5,613 nucleotides of DNA from Lachnospiraceae bacterium. Its GTDB lineage: Bacteria > Bacillota_A > Clostridia > Lachnospirales > Lachnospiraceae. The notes under the pieces are model-generated. The model saw nothing but the letters and a program-made list of their open reading frames with translations. It did no database searches and was not told the DNA's origin. Positions 1 to 5,613 of this stretch are shown piece after piece (the first letter of the stretch is position 1; each line of letters starts with the position of its first letter). The translations under genes were made by a program, and so were the position numbers. The stretch is taken from contig JAILPG010000124.1 in the NCBI GenBank assembly GCA_024699595.1, positions 1-5,613 on the forward strand, written 5' to 3'.

Positions 1-717
1 TATGATCATTTCAAGGGACGCCGCCCTGTCTTTTGACTTTATAAGCTTTGGAAAATCATATGTAGCCAGGGCTTCCTCGGACAGGTAGTATTCCGTATCA
101 TTGTCCTGGTTGAAGGAAATGCAGGGATAATCACTCAGCTGTGTTATCGACAATTCCTTAGAGCCTGCAAGCGGATGATCCTTCCACAGATACACATATG
201 TGTTCCGCACGCACAGTGGATGGAACAGGATGTTATACTCACGAAAGAGCTTCTTCATGAGCGCCTCATTATCGTTACTGTAGGAGACAACCCCTATCTC
301 ACTCTTTAAGCTCCTGACGTCATCGATCACCTCGTCTGTACGCGTCTCGTTTAATGAATAGTTGTAACGGTCCTCACTGATGGTCCGGATCGTGTTTATA
401 AATGCATGGACTGCAAATATATAGTGCTGTATCGACACGGAAAAGAATTTCCTGTTCTGACTGTCAGACAGGTACTTGTCCTCGATAAGCCGGTACTGCC
501 CTACCGCCTTTTTCGCAAAAACAAGGAATTCGCTGCCGGCTTCCGTCAGCTGAATCCCCTTGTTCGTGCGTTTAAATATCTGAACGTTCAGTTCCTTTTC
601 AAGCTCCTGTATAGCCATAGACAATGCGGGCTGCGATACAAACATCCTGCTCGATGCTTCCCTCATTGAAGCCGAATTGGCAATCCCTATGACATATTTA
701 AGCTGCAAGATCGTCAT
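1..717 (-). CDS. LysR-family transcriptional regulator, partial (C-terminus beyond window start)
   Basis: I translated this from an ATG at 717; the frame stays open to the window edge, giving 239 of the usual ~300 residues. Residues 1-60 form a LysR winged helix-turn-helix: 'SMREASSRMFVSQPALSMAI' (about 17-36) is the HTH, followed by QELEKELNVQIFKR and the usual G-QLTEAG wing. Residues ~90 onward match the effector-binding domain, with a 'LWKDHPLA' segment near 177-184 and 'YPCISFNQ' near 197-204, as seen in many Clostridial LysR proteins. A ribosome site GGAGG (726-730) lies 8 nt before the ATG. It follows the flavoprotein gene on the same strand after a 100-nt gap and may have its own promoter. 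By family habit it would bind a small metabolite and control nearby genes, plausibly the transporter/radical SAM operon, but lying downstream rather than divergent it could serve another target beyond the window. The effector is unknown. Confidence 0.93.
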   Translation of the reverse strand, partial: MTILQLKYVIGIANSASMREASSRMFVSQPALSMAIQELEKELNVQIFKRTNKGIQLTEAGSEFLVFAKKAVGQYRLIEDKYLSDSQNRKFFSVSIQHYIFAVHAFINTIRTISEDRYNYSLNETRTDEVIDDVRSLKSEIGVVSYSNDNEALMKKLFREYNILFHPLCVRNTYVYLWKDHPLAGSKELSITQLSDYPCISFNQDNDTEYYLSEEALATYDFPKLIKSKDRAASLEMII

Positions 718-751
718 GATACATTCCTCCGCTCTGAATACCCACATTAAG

Positions 752-760
752 ATTGTATCA
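752..760 (-). promoter_or_regulatory. Possible extended -10 promoter for the LysR gene
   Basis: Read on the minus strand, the sequence is TGATACAAT: an extended -10 (TGn) followed by TACAAT, one base from the TATAAT consensus. Transcription would begin near 745, giving a ~28-nt leader that contains the GGAGG ribosome site at 726-730. The -35 position (775-780, TAACTG) is poor, which is tolerable for extended -10 promoters. The region is AT-rich, so a chance match is possible. If real, LysR is transcribed at least partly on its own. Confidence 0.35.
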
Positions 761-778
761 GATATTACGATCTTCAGT

Positions 779-859
779 TATCCTGGTTATTTATAGATGT
801 TGATAGGACAGGGCTATTTATGGTGCAAGATCTTTGTCCAGATGTCCTATAACAGGATA
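779..859. repeat. Imperfect inverted repeat spanning the flavoprotein stop codon
   Basis: Two nested pairs of arms are visible. The outer arm 779-790 (TATCCTGGTTAT) pairs with 849-859 (ATAACAGGATA) with one bulged G. The inner arm 803-810 (ATAGGACA) pairs perfectly with 843-850 (TGTCCTAT). The two share bases 849-850, so a combined stem would use 779-788/851-859 and 803-810/843-850 with an unpaired stretch at 789-802 and a ~32-nt loop holding the flavoprotein TAA. The short palindrome AAGATCTT (827-834) lies in the loop. No U-run follows on the minus-strand transcript, so it is not a standard intrinsic terminator. It could be an mRNA stability or processing structure, or chance. Confidence 0.4.
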
Positions 860-1282
860 CTTTTCACGTTCTTCCCTGAGTCTGACCTCATATGTCTCTT
901 CCCTTACCTCTGTGGGACGGATGACCCATATCCCTGCCAGATCGTTTTCCGGATTTTCCAGTATAAACTCACTGTACTTCTCTTCATAAGCCGGGCCGGT
1001 TACGATATCCCGTTCCGGAATTCCCTTTACCTGGTATCTAATACCATCTTTGGATGTTATGCTCAGTGCAACCTTCTTATTAAACCACAGACTGTAGACC
1101 AGGTTTTTACTGCTCTGTGAGGAATCAAGCAGCTCATAGATAACGATATTTCCATCACTGTCTACCTCCACATGATCCTTAAAAGTAACATTGACCTCAC
1201 CGCTCTTACTGATCGTTGCCAGAGCTTTAACGGTTCCTTTCTCCTGTATCAGTTCTTTTATCTCATCAGATATGATCGCCAT
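818..1282 (-). CDS. Pyridoxamine 5'-phosphate oxidase-like FMN-binding split-barrel protein
   Basis: This is a 154-residue protein of the size typical for single-domain split-barrel flavoproteins. Residues 1-28 (helix, then 'VKALATISKSGEVNVT') match the family opening in which a helix is followed by a strand like 'LATxxxdGxP'. 'NKKVALSI' (68-75) and 'IRYQVKGIPE' (81-90) correspond to the central barrel strands, and 'GIWVIRPTEVREETYEV' (117-133) to the closing strand with its usual W-x-I-x-P pattern. Such proteins bind FMN, F420 or sometimes heme and carry out reductions or act as flavin carriers; true PNPOx enzymes are longer (~200 residues or more) with a conserved C-terminal domain absent here, so vitamin B6 synthesis is unlikely. 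The ATG at 1282 has an AGGGGG ribosome site (1290-1295) that overlaps the radical SAM stop codon; the 12-nt gap implies coupled translation. By context it is probably the redox partner, or a second catalytic step, for the radical SAM enzyme (inference). Confidence 0.88.
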   Translation of the reverse strand: MAIISDEIKELIQEKGTVKALATISKSGEVNVTFKDHVEVDSDGNIVIYELLDSSQSSKNLVYSLWFNKKVALSITSKDGIRYQVKGIPERDIVTGPAYEEKYSEFILENPENDLAGIWVIRPTEVREETYEVRLREEREKYPVIGHLDKDLAP

Positions 1283-1294
1283 TTTCTTACCCCC

Positions 1295-2551
1295 TTATAT
1301 CCTTGCCATATCGGTTGCGGGGTGATTACCGCACCTTCTGTAATCATCGAAGTAAATATCGATCCCATACGCTTCACGGATATCATTTAACCCTTTTGTA
1401 AGCCGTACATAGTAGTCGAGCGAAGGAGAAACCTGATTCTTGAAAATGGTGTTCTGGCCCACCTGCCAGATCCCGTTTACTATAACCACACCGTGTTTTG
1501 CGAAATCTTCCGCTTCCGCAAAATCATTTTTAAGAGCCTCATCCTCCGTCCGGAATCCGTTAGGCTGTGCCGTTTCAACACCGCTTACGAGATTCGAGCT
1601 GACATTACCCTTACCGAATACCTCAACCGCATCAAACAGCCTGTGCTTCCACTCATCATAGCCGACATACCTTGCTTTTCCGGGGCATATCCACTCAAAG
1701 AGCTCTTTGTTGAGGACTTCGATATCTGCCGTATAATAGCCGACTTTCGTCTCATTCTTGAGTCTTTCAAGCTGTTTTTTGGACATTGCGGTAGTAGTGA
1801 CCTGCGAGCGTATCTGCTCTGTTTTAAAGAGCGGAGCCAGCTTCTGAAACGTTTCTATGTACAGGTCCAGTTCATCATCAAGTACTTCTTTTCCGCCAAG
1901 GATAGAGCCGTTTGTCGTATGAAACTGAGTAAAGCGCCCCTTCTGTTTGAGAGCTTCCGCTAAACTTTCATACAGATCATCAAGGTCTATATGCTCGGGA
2001 ACGCCGTTCTTTCTGTCAATTGCACCCATGGCACCCATTGCGCAGTACTTGCAGCCCTCCCCGGGTGTGTTCCAGAACTGGCAGTATCTGGTCAGAGTCG
2101 TTTCAAGTCTCTGGGAACGGGCATTTAACACCTGCCACATCGGAGTTCCCTTGCTGGTGGTCTTCTCATAATAATCCGGCTTATACCAGTATTCTGCCTC
2201 CTCATATCTTTTTCCCTGATCTGTAACATACAGTTTTCCTTCGTATTCATCGATGACCAGCGGATCCCTCAGAAGCACATCCGCATCCATCTGACAGCTC
2301 CCAACTATGGACGTTCCGTCTCTTAAGGTTAATCCGTTCGGTATATTCTCTCCCTGATCGCGGAACAGGCCTCTTGATTTTGCATGATGGATCTTAGGAT
2401 CCAAAAGCTTCTGTGCTGAATCCGACAGAATGTATCCGCGTCGGTGAAGCTCTATCTTAAGTACAAGTATCTTGGGAAAATCAGGATATTTTTCCAGTAT
2501 CTCGTCAATTCCCGGTTCTTCATTCCTCCAGTTTTCCAGTTTTATCTTCAT
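1295..2551 (-). CDS. Radical SAM protein with CX9CX2C cluster motif, function unknown
   Basis: A 418-residue cytosolic protein. Cys157, Cys167 and Cys170 ('CQFWNTPGEGCKYC') form a CX9CX2C motif with an aromatic residue before the last Cys, as expected for ligands of a SAM-bound 4Fe-4S cluster, though the first spacing is longer than the classic CX3CX2C. 'FHTTNGSILGGKEV' (210-223) fits the second barrel strand and the GGE-like SAM-amine loop. 'TTTAMSKKQLERLK' (252-265), 'GYYTADIEVLNKELF' (271-285) and 'NVSSNLVSGVET' (316-327) look like later strands of a BioB/Elp3-like partial TIM barrel. About 150 residues precede the motif, an unusually long N-terminal part of unknown role. Cys407 near the C-terminus ('RRCGNHPATD') is another candidate ligand or active-site residue; no SPASM-type cysteine array is present. 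The ATG at 2551 has an AGAGG site 6 nt upstream. It lies 14 nt after the ATPase and 12 nt before the flavoprotein, so it is probably the enzyme acting on the imported compound. The product is not known to me; rSAM families with long N-terminal parts, such as the MSMEG_0568 type of nitrilase clusters, would be worth comparing. Confidence 0.88.
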   Translation of the reverse strand: MKIKLENWRNEEPGIDEILEKYPDFPKILVLKIELHRRGYILSDSAQKLLDPKIHHAKSRGLFRDQGENIPNGLTLRDGTSIVGSCQMDADVLLRDPLVIDEYEGKLYVTDQGKRYEEAEYWYKPDYYEKTTSKGTPMWQVLNARSQRLETTLTRYCQFWNTPGEGCKYCAMGAMGAIDRKNGVPEHIDLDDLYESLAEALKQKGRFTQFHTTNGSILGGKEVLDDELDLYIETFQKLAPLFKTEQIRSQVTTTAMSKKQLERLKNETKVGYYTADIEVLNKELFEWICPGKARYVGYDEWKHRLFDAVEVFGKGNVSSNLVSGVETAQPNGFRTEDEALKNDFAEAEDFAKHGVVIVNGIWQVGQNTIFKNQVSPSLDYYVRLTKGLNDIREAYGIDIYFDDYRRCGNHPATDMARI

Positions 2552-2565
2552 AAGTAACCTCTTTC

Positions 2566-3363
2566 TTAGATATAGTATTCTATCTGCTCCGATACGTTCT
2601 CAAAGAAAAGTGAGTAGATTTCTCTTTTCATTTTTATGAATTCCGGACTTGTCCTGTCTCTTGCTCTTGAAAAATCAGCATTAAAGACCTGTTTGATAAC
2701 ACCCGGCTTATCAGACATGACTACTACCTTATCTCCAAGGAATATCGCTTCATCAATATCGTGGGTGACCATGATGACAGTCTTCCTGTCTCTCTCCCAT
2801 ATCTTCAGGATCTCCATCTGCATGTTGATACGGTTGAGTGCATCCAGCGCTCCGAACGGTTCATCCATCAGCAACACATCGGGATCACCGATAAGGGCTC
2901 TTGCAATAGAGGCTCGCTGCTGCATACCGCCCGACAGCTGTCTGGGCCATGCTTTTTCAAACCCTTTAAGCCCTACCAGGTCCAGTAGCTCCGAAACACG
3001 GTCTTCTTTATCTTTTTTGGACATTGCCTTATTCTGATCGTCTGAGATTCCGTACAGGATGTTATCTCTTGTTCTCATCCAGGGAAACAGCCTCGCCTGC
3101 TGGAATACCATTCCGACATTCGGAGAAGGCGCTTCAACAACCTTGTTTCCGATCCTTATCTCTCCCTCAGTAGACTTCTCAAGCCCGGCTATTATCCTGA
3201 GCAGTGTACTCTTGCCGCATCCGCTGGTACCCACTATGGAGATGAATTCTCCCTTTTTTATATCAAGGGTTACGTTTTCCAGTACCTCAACACTTTTACC
3301 GTCGATCCTGAAATTCTTTTTGACGTTTGATATCTTTACCTCAACATCGTTTCCTTCTGTCAT
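2566..3363 (-). CDS. ABC transporter ATP-binding protein, SsuB/TauB (nitrate/sulfonate/taurine) type
   Basis: A 265-residue ATPase that would power uptake through the permease encoded just upstream. All nucleotide-binding elements are intact: Walker A GTSGCGKST (45-53), Q-loop 'VFQQARLFPWM' (86-96; the LFPW form is typical of the SsuB/TauB/NrtD group), signature LSGGMQQR (143-150), Walker B VLLMDEP (163-169), D-loop GALD (171-174) and switch His201 in 'VTHDIDEA'. Length is normal for the group. Start choice: the frame opens with GTG (3372) followed by ATG at 3369, 3366 and 3363. The GTG overlaps the ribosome site AAGGAG (3372-3377), so it is unlikely; the ATG at 3363 has the best spacing (8 nt) and 3366 (5 nt) is also possible. 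The permease TGA (3371-3369) lies just before, so translation is probably coupled. Substrate specificity does not reside in this subunit. Confidence 0.96.
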   Translation of the reverse strand: MTEGNDVEVKISNVKKNFRIDGKSVEVLENVTLDIKKGEFISIVGTSGCGKSTLLRIIAGLEKSTEGEIRIGNKVVEAPSPNVGMVFQQARLFPWMRTRDNILYGISDDQNKAMSKKDKEDRVSELLDLVGLKGFEKAWPRQLSGGMQQRASIARALIGDPDVLLMDEPFGALDALNRINMQMEILKIWERDRKTVIMVTHDIDEAIFLGDKVVVMSDKPGVIKQVFNADFSRARDRTSPEFIKMKREIYSLFFENVSEQIEYYI

Positions 3364-3368
3364 CATCA

Positions 3369-4133
3369 TCACTCCTTCCAGCGAAAGATCACTTTTTGTA
3401 TAAGCAGGATAACGGCATCAAGAAACAGACAGATCAACCCGATCGAAAGCAATCCAACCATCAATTCTCCTGTTTTAAACAATTCTCTTGCCGAAGAGAT
3501 CATATAACCGATACCGGCAGTCGCAGCGATCATTTCGGCAGCGACAACACCTCTCCATGCATTGCTTATTCCGAGCCTCAGACCGGTAAATATACTCGGG
3601 AAAATGGTCGGGATAACAACATGAAAGATATTATCAAGCCTGCTTTTCCCAAAGGACTGACTGACCTCAAGATAGTTCTTGTCGATCTGGCGGAATCCGT
3701 CGATCGTATTTATAAGGAGACTCCAGAAAACAGAAACCACTATGGTCACTACCTTGGAGGCCTCGCCCAAACCGAACCATATTATAAACAGCGGTGTCCA
3801 TCCGATAAGCGGTATTGGTCTTAAAACACCTACAAATACCGTTAATGCTTTATTTATGATCTTGAACTGACCCATCAGTATACCAATGATCACACCGGCC
3901 AGGCTTCCGTATATGAAGCCGCTTATGACTCTGTGAAAGCTTACCATAAGGTGCTTCTGAAGCTTTCCGCTTACGATCAGTTTCTTACACACCTCACCGA
4001 TCTCTGACGGGATCGGAAGAGCAGTAGTATTAATAGCACCTCTTCTTCCCTCAATTTCCCAGAATATCAGCAAAGCGAGCGGGACAGCGATCATGATGAA
4101 ATTGTAAACAATATTGCGCACTCTCTTATCCAT
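3369..4133 (-). CDS. ABC transporter permease, SsuC/TauC (nitrate/sulfonate/taurine) type
   Basis: A 254-residue integral membrane protein that would form a homodimeric channel. Hydrophobic segments that could cross the membrane lie near residues 9-25, 67-88, 97-120, 127-145, 188-205 and 225-247, giving about six helices. 'RPIPLIGWTPLFIIWFGLGE' (105-124) is the hallmark stretch of SsuC/TauC permeases. The cytoplasmic coupling (EAA) loop is 'EVSQSFGKSRLDNIFHVVIP' (156-175), with the conserved Gly and the terminal Ile-Pro. Length is typical. The ATG at 4133 follows the binding-protein TAG by 8 nt, and a GGAG site (4145-4148) lies within that gene's last codons, so translation is likely coupled. 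The family carries sulfonates, taurine, nitrate, bicarbonate, thiamine pyrimidines and riboflavin; this subunit alone does not show which. Confidence 0.96.
   Translation of the reverse strand: MDKRVRNIVYNFIMIAVPLALLIFWEIEGRRGAINTTALPIPSEIGEVCKKLIVSGKLQKHLMVSFHRVISGFIYGSLAGVIIGILMGQFKIINKALTVFVGVLRPIPLIGWTPLFIIWFGLGEASKVVTIVVSVFWSLLINTIDGFRQIDKNYLEVSQSFGKSRLDNIFHVVIPTIFPSIFTGLRLGISNAWRGVVAAEMIAATAGIGYMISSARELFKTGELMVGLLSIGLICLFLDAVILLIQKVIFRWKE
3372..3377 (-). promoter_or_regulatory. Ribosome binding site that decides the ATPase start
   Basis: AAGGAG on the minus strand lies inside the last codons of the permease. Its final G is the first base of the GTG at 3372, so that GTG cannot be the start served by this site. 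Spacing is 2 nt to the ATG at 3369, 5 nt to 3366 and 8 nt to 3363, favouring the third ATG of the run, with some mixed initiation possible. Confidence 0.7.
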
Positions 4134-4141
4134 TACGACGG

Positions 4142-5248
4142 CTACTCCACGCTTAATCCTGCCAGCTCAGCATATTTGGGATCAAGAATATCATCCGCAT
4201 TTACAGGATTTTCTACGATCTCGTATTTCACCACGGTATCGATAATCTTCTGATATCCTTCCTTAAGCTCGGCAGTTGGGAAAGAAGACACATTCTCACG
4301 TACGACATAGTATCTTTCCGCTATATCTTCCTCTACCTCAGCGGTCTCTGAATATATCCGGATACTATCCTCCTTGTTTGCCTGTATCCATTCATTTGTC
4401 TTAACCAGTGCACGGACGAGCCTTGCTGTTGTGTAAGGATGCTCATTGGCAAATTTCTTATCACCGATGATGATATGGAATGTATCACGGATCTCGTCAT
4501 CATATGCAACCACATTGGTTTCTTCCTCAAGCTCTGCCGGGATTCCCGCAGTCAGTACTGCTGCATCCACCTGTCCTGACTGGATCGCCGTAAGGGTATC
4601 CGCGTTCGAAAGATTCATGATCTCGACATCCTCGGGAGTAAGGCCGGCTTTCTGTAAACCGAGAAGCAGGGTATTGTATCTTGACGTTCCGAACAATACT
4701 GCTATCGTATGCCCTTTAAGATCTTCCAGGGAATTGATCCCGGCTTCCTTACGTGCATAGATAGCACTTCCCTTAACACTGCTTCCGATACTTAATACCG
4801 TCGTAAGTTCCGAACCTGCTGACACTGCATTTATAAGAGGATCGACCGCAGCAACACCGAACTGGATCTCCCCTGCCGTCAATGCCTCCATGATCGCCGG
4901 TCCTCCGCTGAATCGTTCAACTTCAACACTTATCTTGCTGTCCGCGAACTCTTCGGCAAAGAAGCCCTGCTTATCGGCAACCTTCCAGATGAAATATCCG
5001 GGTTCATTGTCTCCGACCTTTATTACGAATTCCTTGTCGAATTCCGCCTCGGAGCCGGCAACCAGTTCATCTGCGTCCCGGTTATTTTCTGCCTCAACTT
5101 TCTCAACTTCAACTTTATTATCTTCGGGATTACCCTCTGTCGCTGCATATGCATTATCGACGGTCTCAACCGAAACACCACTGTTCCCGCAGCCTGCGGC
5201 AAGCAGTGAAACAATACCTGCAAACAATATGATCCTCATCTTTTTCAT
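4142..5248 (-). CDS. ABC transporter substrate-binding lipoprotein, SsuA/TauA/NMT1 type
   Basis: A 368-residue lipoprotein. Residues 1-19 are a signal peptide (MKKMR, then a hydrophobic core) ending in the lipobox LAAGC, so Cys20 would be lipidated and the protein anchored to the outer face of the membrane. Residues ~21-73 are an acidic, Glu/Asp/Asn-rich linker. The binding domain begins near 'FVIKVGDNEPGYFIWKVADK' (74-93). 'FSGGPAIMEALTAGEIQFG' (113-131) is the usual NMT1/SsuA/TauA ligand-site region, and 'SLEDLKGHTIAVLFGTSRYN' (173-192) and 'ADTLTAIQSGQVDAAVL' (216-232) are the matching second-lobe elements. The protein would deliver an unknown ligand to the permease. The ATG at 5248 has a strong GAGGAGG site (5257-5263), 8 nt away, and sits only 18 nt after the metK stop. 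Sulfonates, taurine, thiamine pyrimidines and riboflavin are family ligands; the sequence does not choose among them. Confidence 0.94.
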   Translation of the reverse strand: MKKMRIILFAGIVSLLAAGCGNSGVSVETVDNAYAATEGNPEDNKVEVEKVEAENNRDADELVAGSEAEFDKEFVIKVGDNEPGYFIWKVADKQGFFAEEFADSKISVEVERFSGGPAIMEALTAGEIQFGVAAVDPLINAVSAGSELTTVLSIGSSVKGSAIYARKEAGINSLEDLKGHTIAVLFGTSRYNTLLLGLQKAGLTPEDVEIMNLSNADTLTAIQSGQVDAAVLTAGIPAELEEETNVVAYDDEIRDTFHIIIGDKKFANEHPYTTARLVRALVKTNEWIQANKEDSIRIYSETAEVEEDIAERYYVVRENVSSFPTAELKEGYQKIIDTVVKYEIVENPVNADDILDPKYAELAGLSVE

Positions 5249-5266
5249 TTCGTTGTCCTCCTCGTT

Positions 5267-5613
5267 TTATAAATATTTCTTAATCTCATCCACTTTATCA
5301 AGATGCTCCCAGGGCAGGTCCACATCAGTCCTTCCGAAGTGTCCGTAGGCTGCAGTCTGTTTGTAGATCGGACGCCTCAGATCAAGTGCATCGATTATTG
5401 CTGCGGGTCTCAGATCGAATACCCTGCCTATAATCTCTGTTATCTTCTCGTCCTCCAATTTTCCTGTTCCGAAAGTATCCACCGCTACCGATACGGGTTT
5501 GGCAACTCCGATCGCATAGGCAAGCTCGATCTCGATCCTCTCTGCGACACCGGCTGCAACAAGATTCTTGGCCACCCAGCGTGCCGCATATGCTGCCGAG
5601 CGGTCAACCTTGG
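5267..5613 (-). CDS. metK: S-adenosylmethionine synthetase (methionine adenosyltransferase), C-terminal part
   Basis: The window end cuts this gene; 114 codons remain of about 390-400. MetK makes SAM from methionine and ATP in the cytosol. The visible part begins '[17 protein letters not shown]', the highly conserved MetK segment after the GKDPT motif, continues with '[20 protein letters not shown]', and ends with '[14 protein letters not shown]' and a short Lys-rich tail, the normal MetK C-terminus. The frame extends upstream past the in-frame GTG at 5575, which is an internal Val codon and not a start. The TAA (5267-5269) is 18 nt from the next gene's ATG with no terminator hairpin between, so transcription probably continues into the transporter and radical SAM genes. 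Whether this is the genome's only metK or an operon-dedicated second copy cannot be told here. Confidence 0.97.
   Translation of the reverse strand, partial: KVDRSAAYAARWVAKNLVAAGVAERIEIELAYAIGVAKPVSVAVDTFGTGKLEDEKITEIIGRVFDLRPAAIIDALDLRRPIYKQTAAYGHFGRTDVDLPWEHLDKVDEIKKYL

Noticed and set aside
406..669. 87-codon plus-strand open frame near the window start
   Set aside because: It is antisense to the LysR DNA-binding domain, whose HTH is clear on the minus strand.
779..859. Intrinsic terminator after the flavoprotein gene
   Set aside because: A stem can form, but it begins inside the coding region, is AT-rich with a large loop, and is not followed by a U-run on the transcript.
818..1282. 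True pyridoxamine 5'-phosphate oxidase (pdxH)
   Set aside because: The protein is only 154 residues and lacks the C-terminal region of genuine PNPOx; that enzyme also needs O2, which does not suit the inferred anaerobe.
1493..1963. 156-codon open frame on the plus strand opposite the radical SAM gene
   Set aside because: It lies wholly inside a well-supported gene on the other strand, has no recognisable domain and a Cys/Leu/Phe-rich shadow-like composition.
3327..3824. 165-codon open frame on the plus strand opposite the permease
   Set aside because: It is antisense to a permease with clear family motifs; the translated protein has no plausible domain or membrane pattern and no independent support.
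4890..5348. 152-codon Ser-rich plus-strand open frame opposite the binding protein and metK end
   Set aside because: The Ser/Leu/Thr-rich composition is what antisense reading of acidic and Ala/Glu codons produces, and it spans two real genes.
5573..5575. GTG at 5575 as the start of a short 102-codon gene
   Set aside because: The frame continues upstream with conserved MetK residues ([12 protein letters not shown]), so this is an internal Val codon of metK.

Overview
The window looks like a piece of an anaerobic Firmicute (Clostridia, probably Lachnospiraceae-like) chromosome. The signs are strong GGAGG-type ribosome sites, tightly packed genes, frequent ATA/AGA/AGG codons at moderate GC, and a Gram-positive style lipoprotein binding protein. 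The genus cannot be fixed from the sequence. All seven genes lie on the minus strand, so transcription runs from high to low coordinates, and both window edges cut through genes.

In transcription order: (1) the C-terminal 114 residues of S-adenosylmethionine synthetase, metK (5613-5267); (2) a lipoprotein solute-binding protein of the SsuA/TauA/NMT1 type (5248-4142); (3) its inner-membrane permease (4133-3369); (4) its ATPase (3363-2566); (5) a 418-residue radical SAM protein with a CX9CX2C cluster motif and no product I can name (2551-1295); (6) a 154-residue pyridoxamine-phosphate-oxidase-like split-barrel flavoprotein (1282-818); (7) a LysR-family regulator, cut by the window start (717-1). 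Gaps between genes 1 to 6 are 18, 8, 5, 14 and 12 nt, each with a ribosome site and no room for a terminator, so they look like one operon. About 100 nt separate gene 6 from the LysR gene. That gap holds a plausible extended -10 promoter and part of an imperfect inverted repeat that reaches into the end of gene 6.

Taken together, the operon would make SAM (MetK), import a small, probably anionic or heteroaromatic compound (SsuABC/TauABC-like transporter), and process it with a radical SAM enzyme and a small flavin-binding partner, probably under LysR control. The layout resembles the aerobic ssu/tau sulfonate-use operons, but with a radical SAM enzyme where the O2-dependent oxygenase would be and a split-barrel flavoprotein where the flavin reductase would be. 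That parallel is inference. The substrate and reaction are unknown, and this set is the best candidate for an undescribed system in the window. No RNA genes, mobile elements, CRISPR arrays or gene-free stretches over 300 nt were seen.
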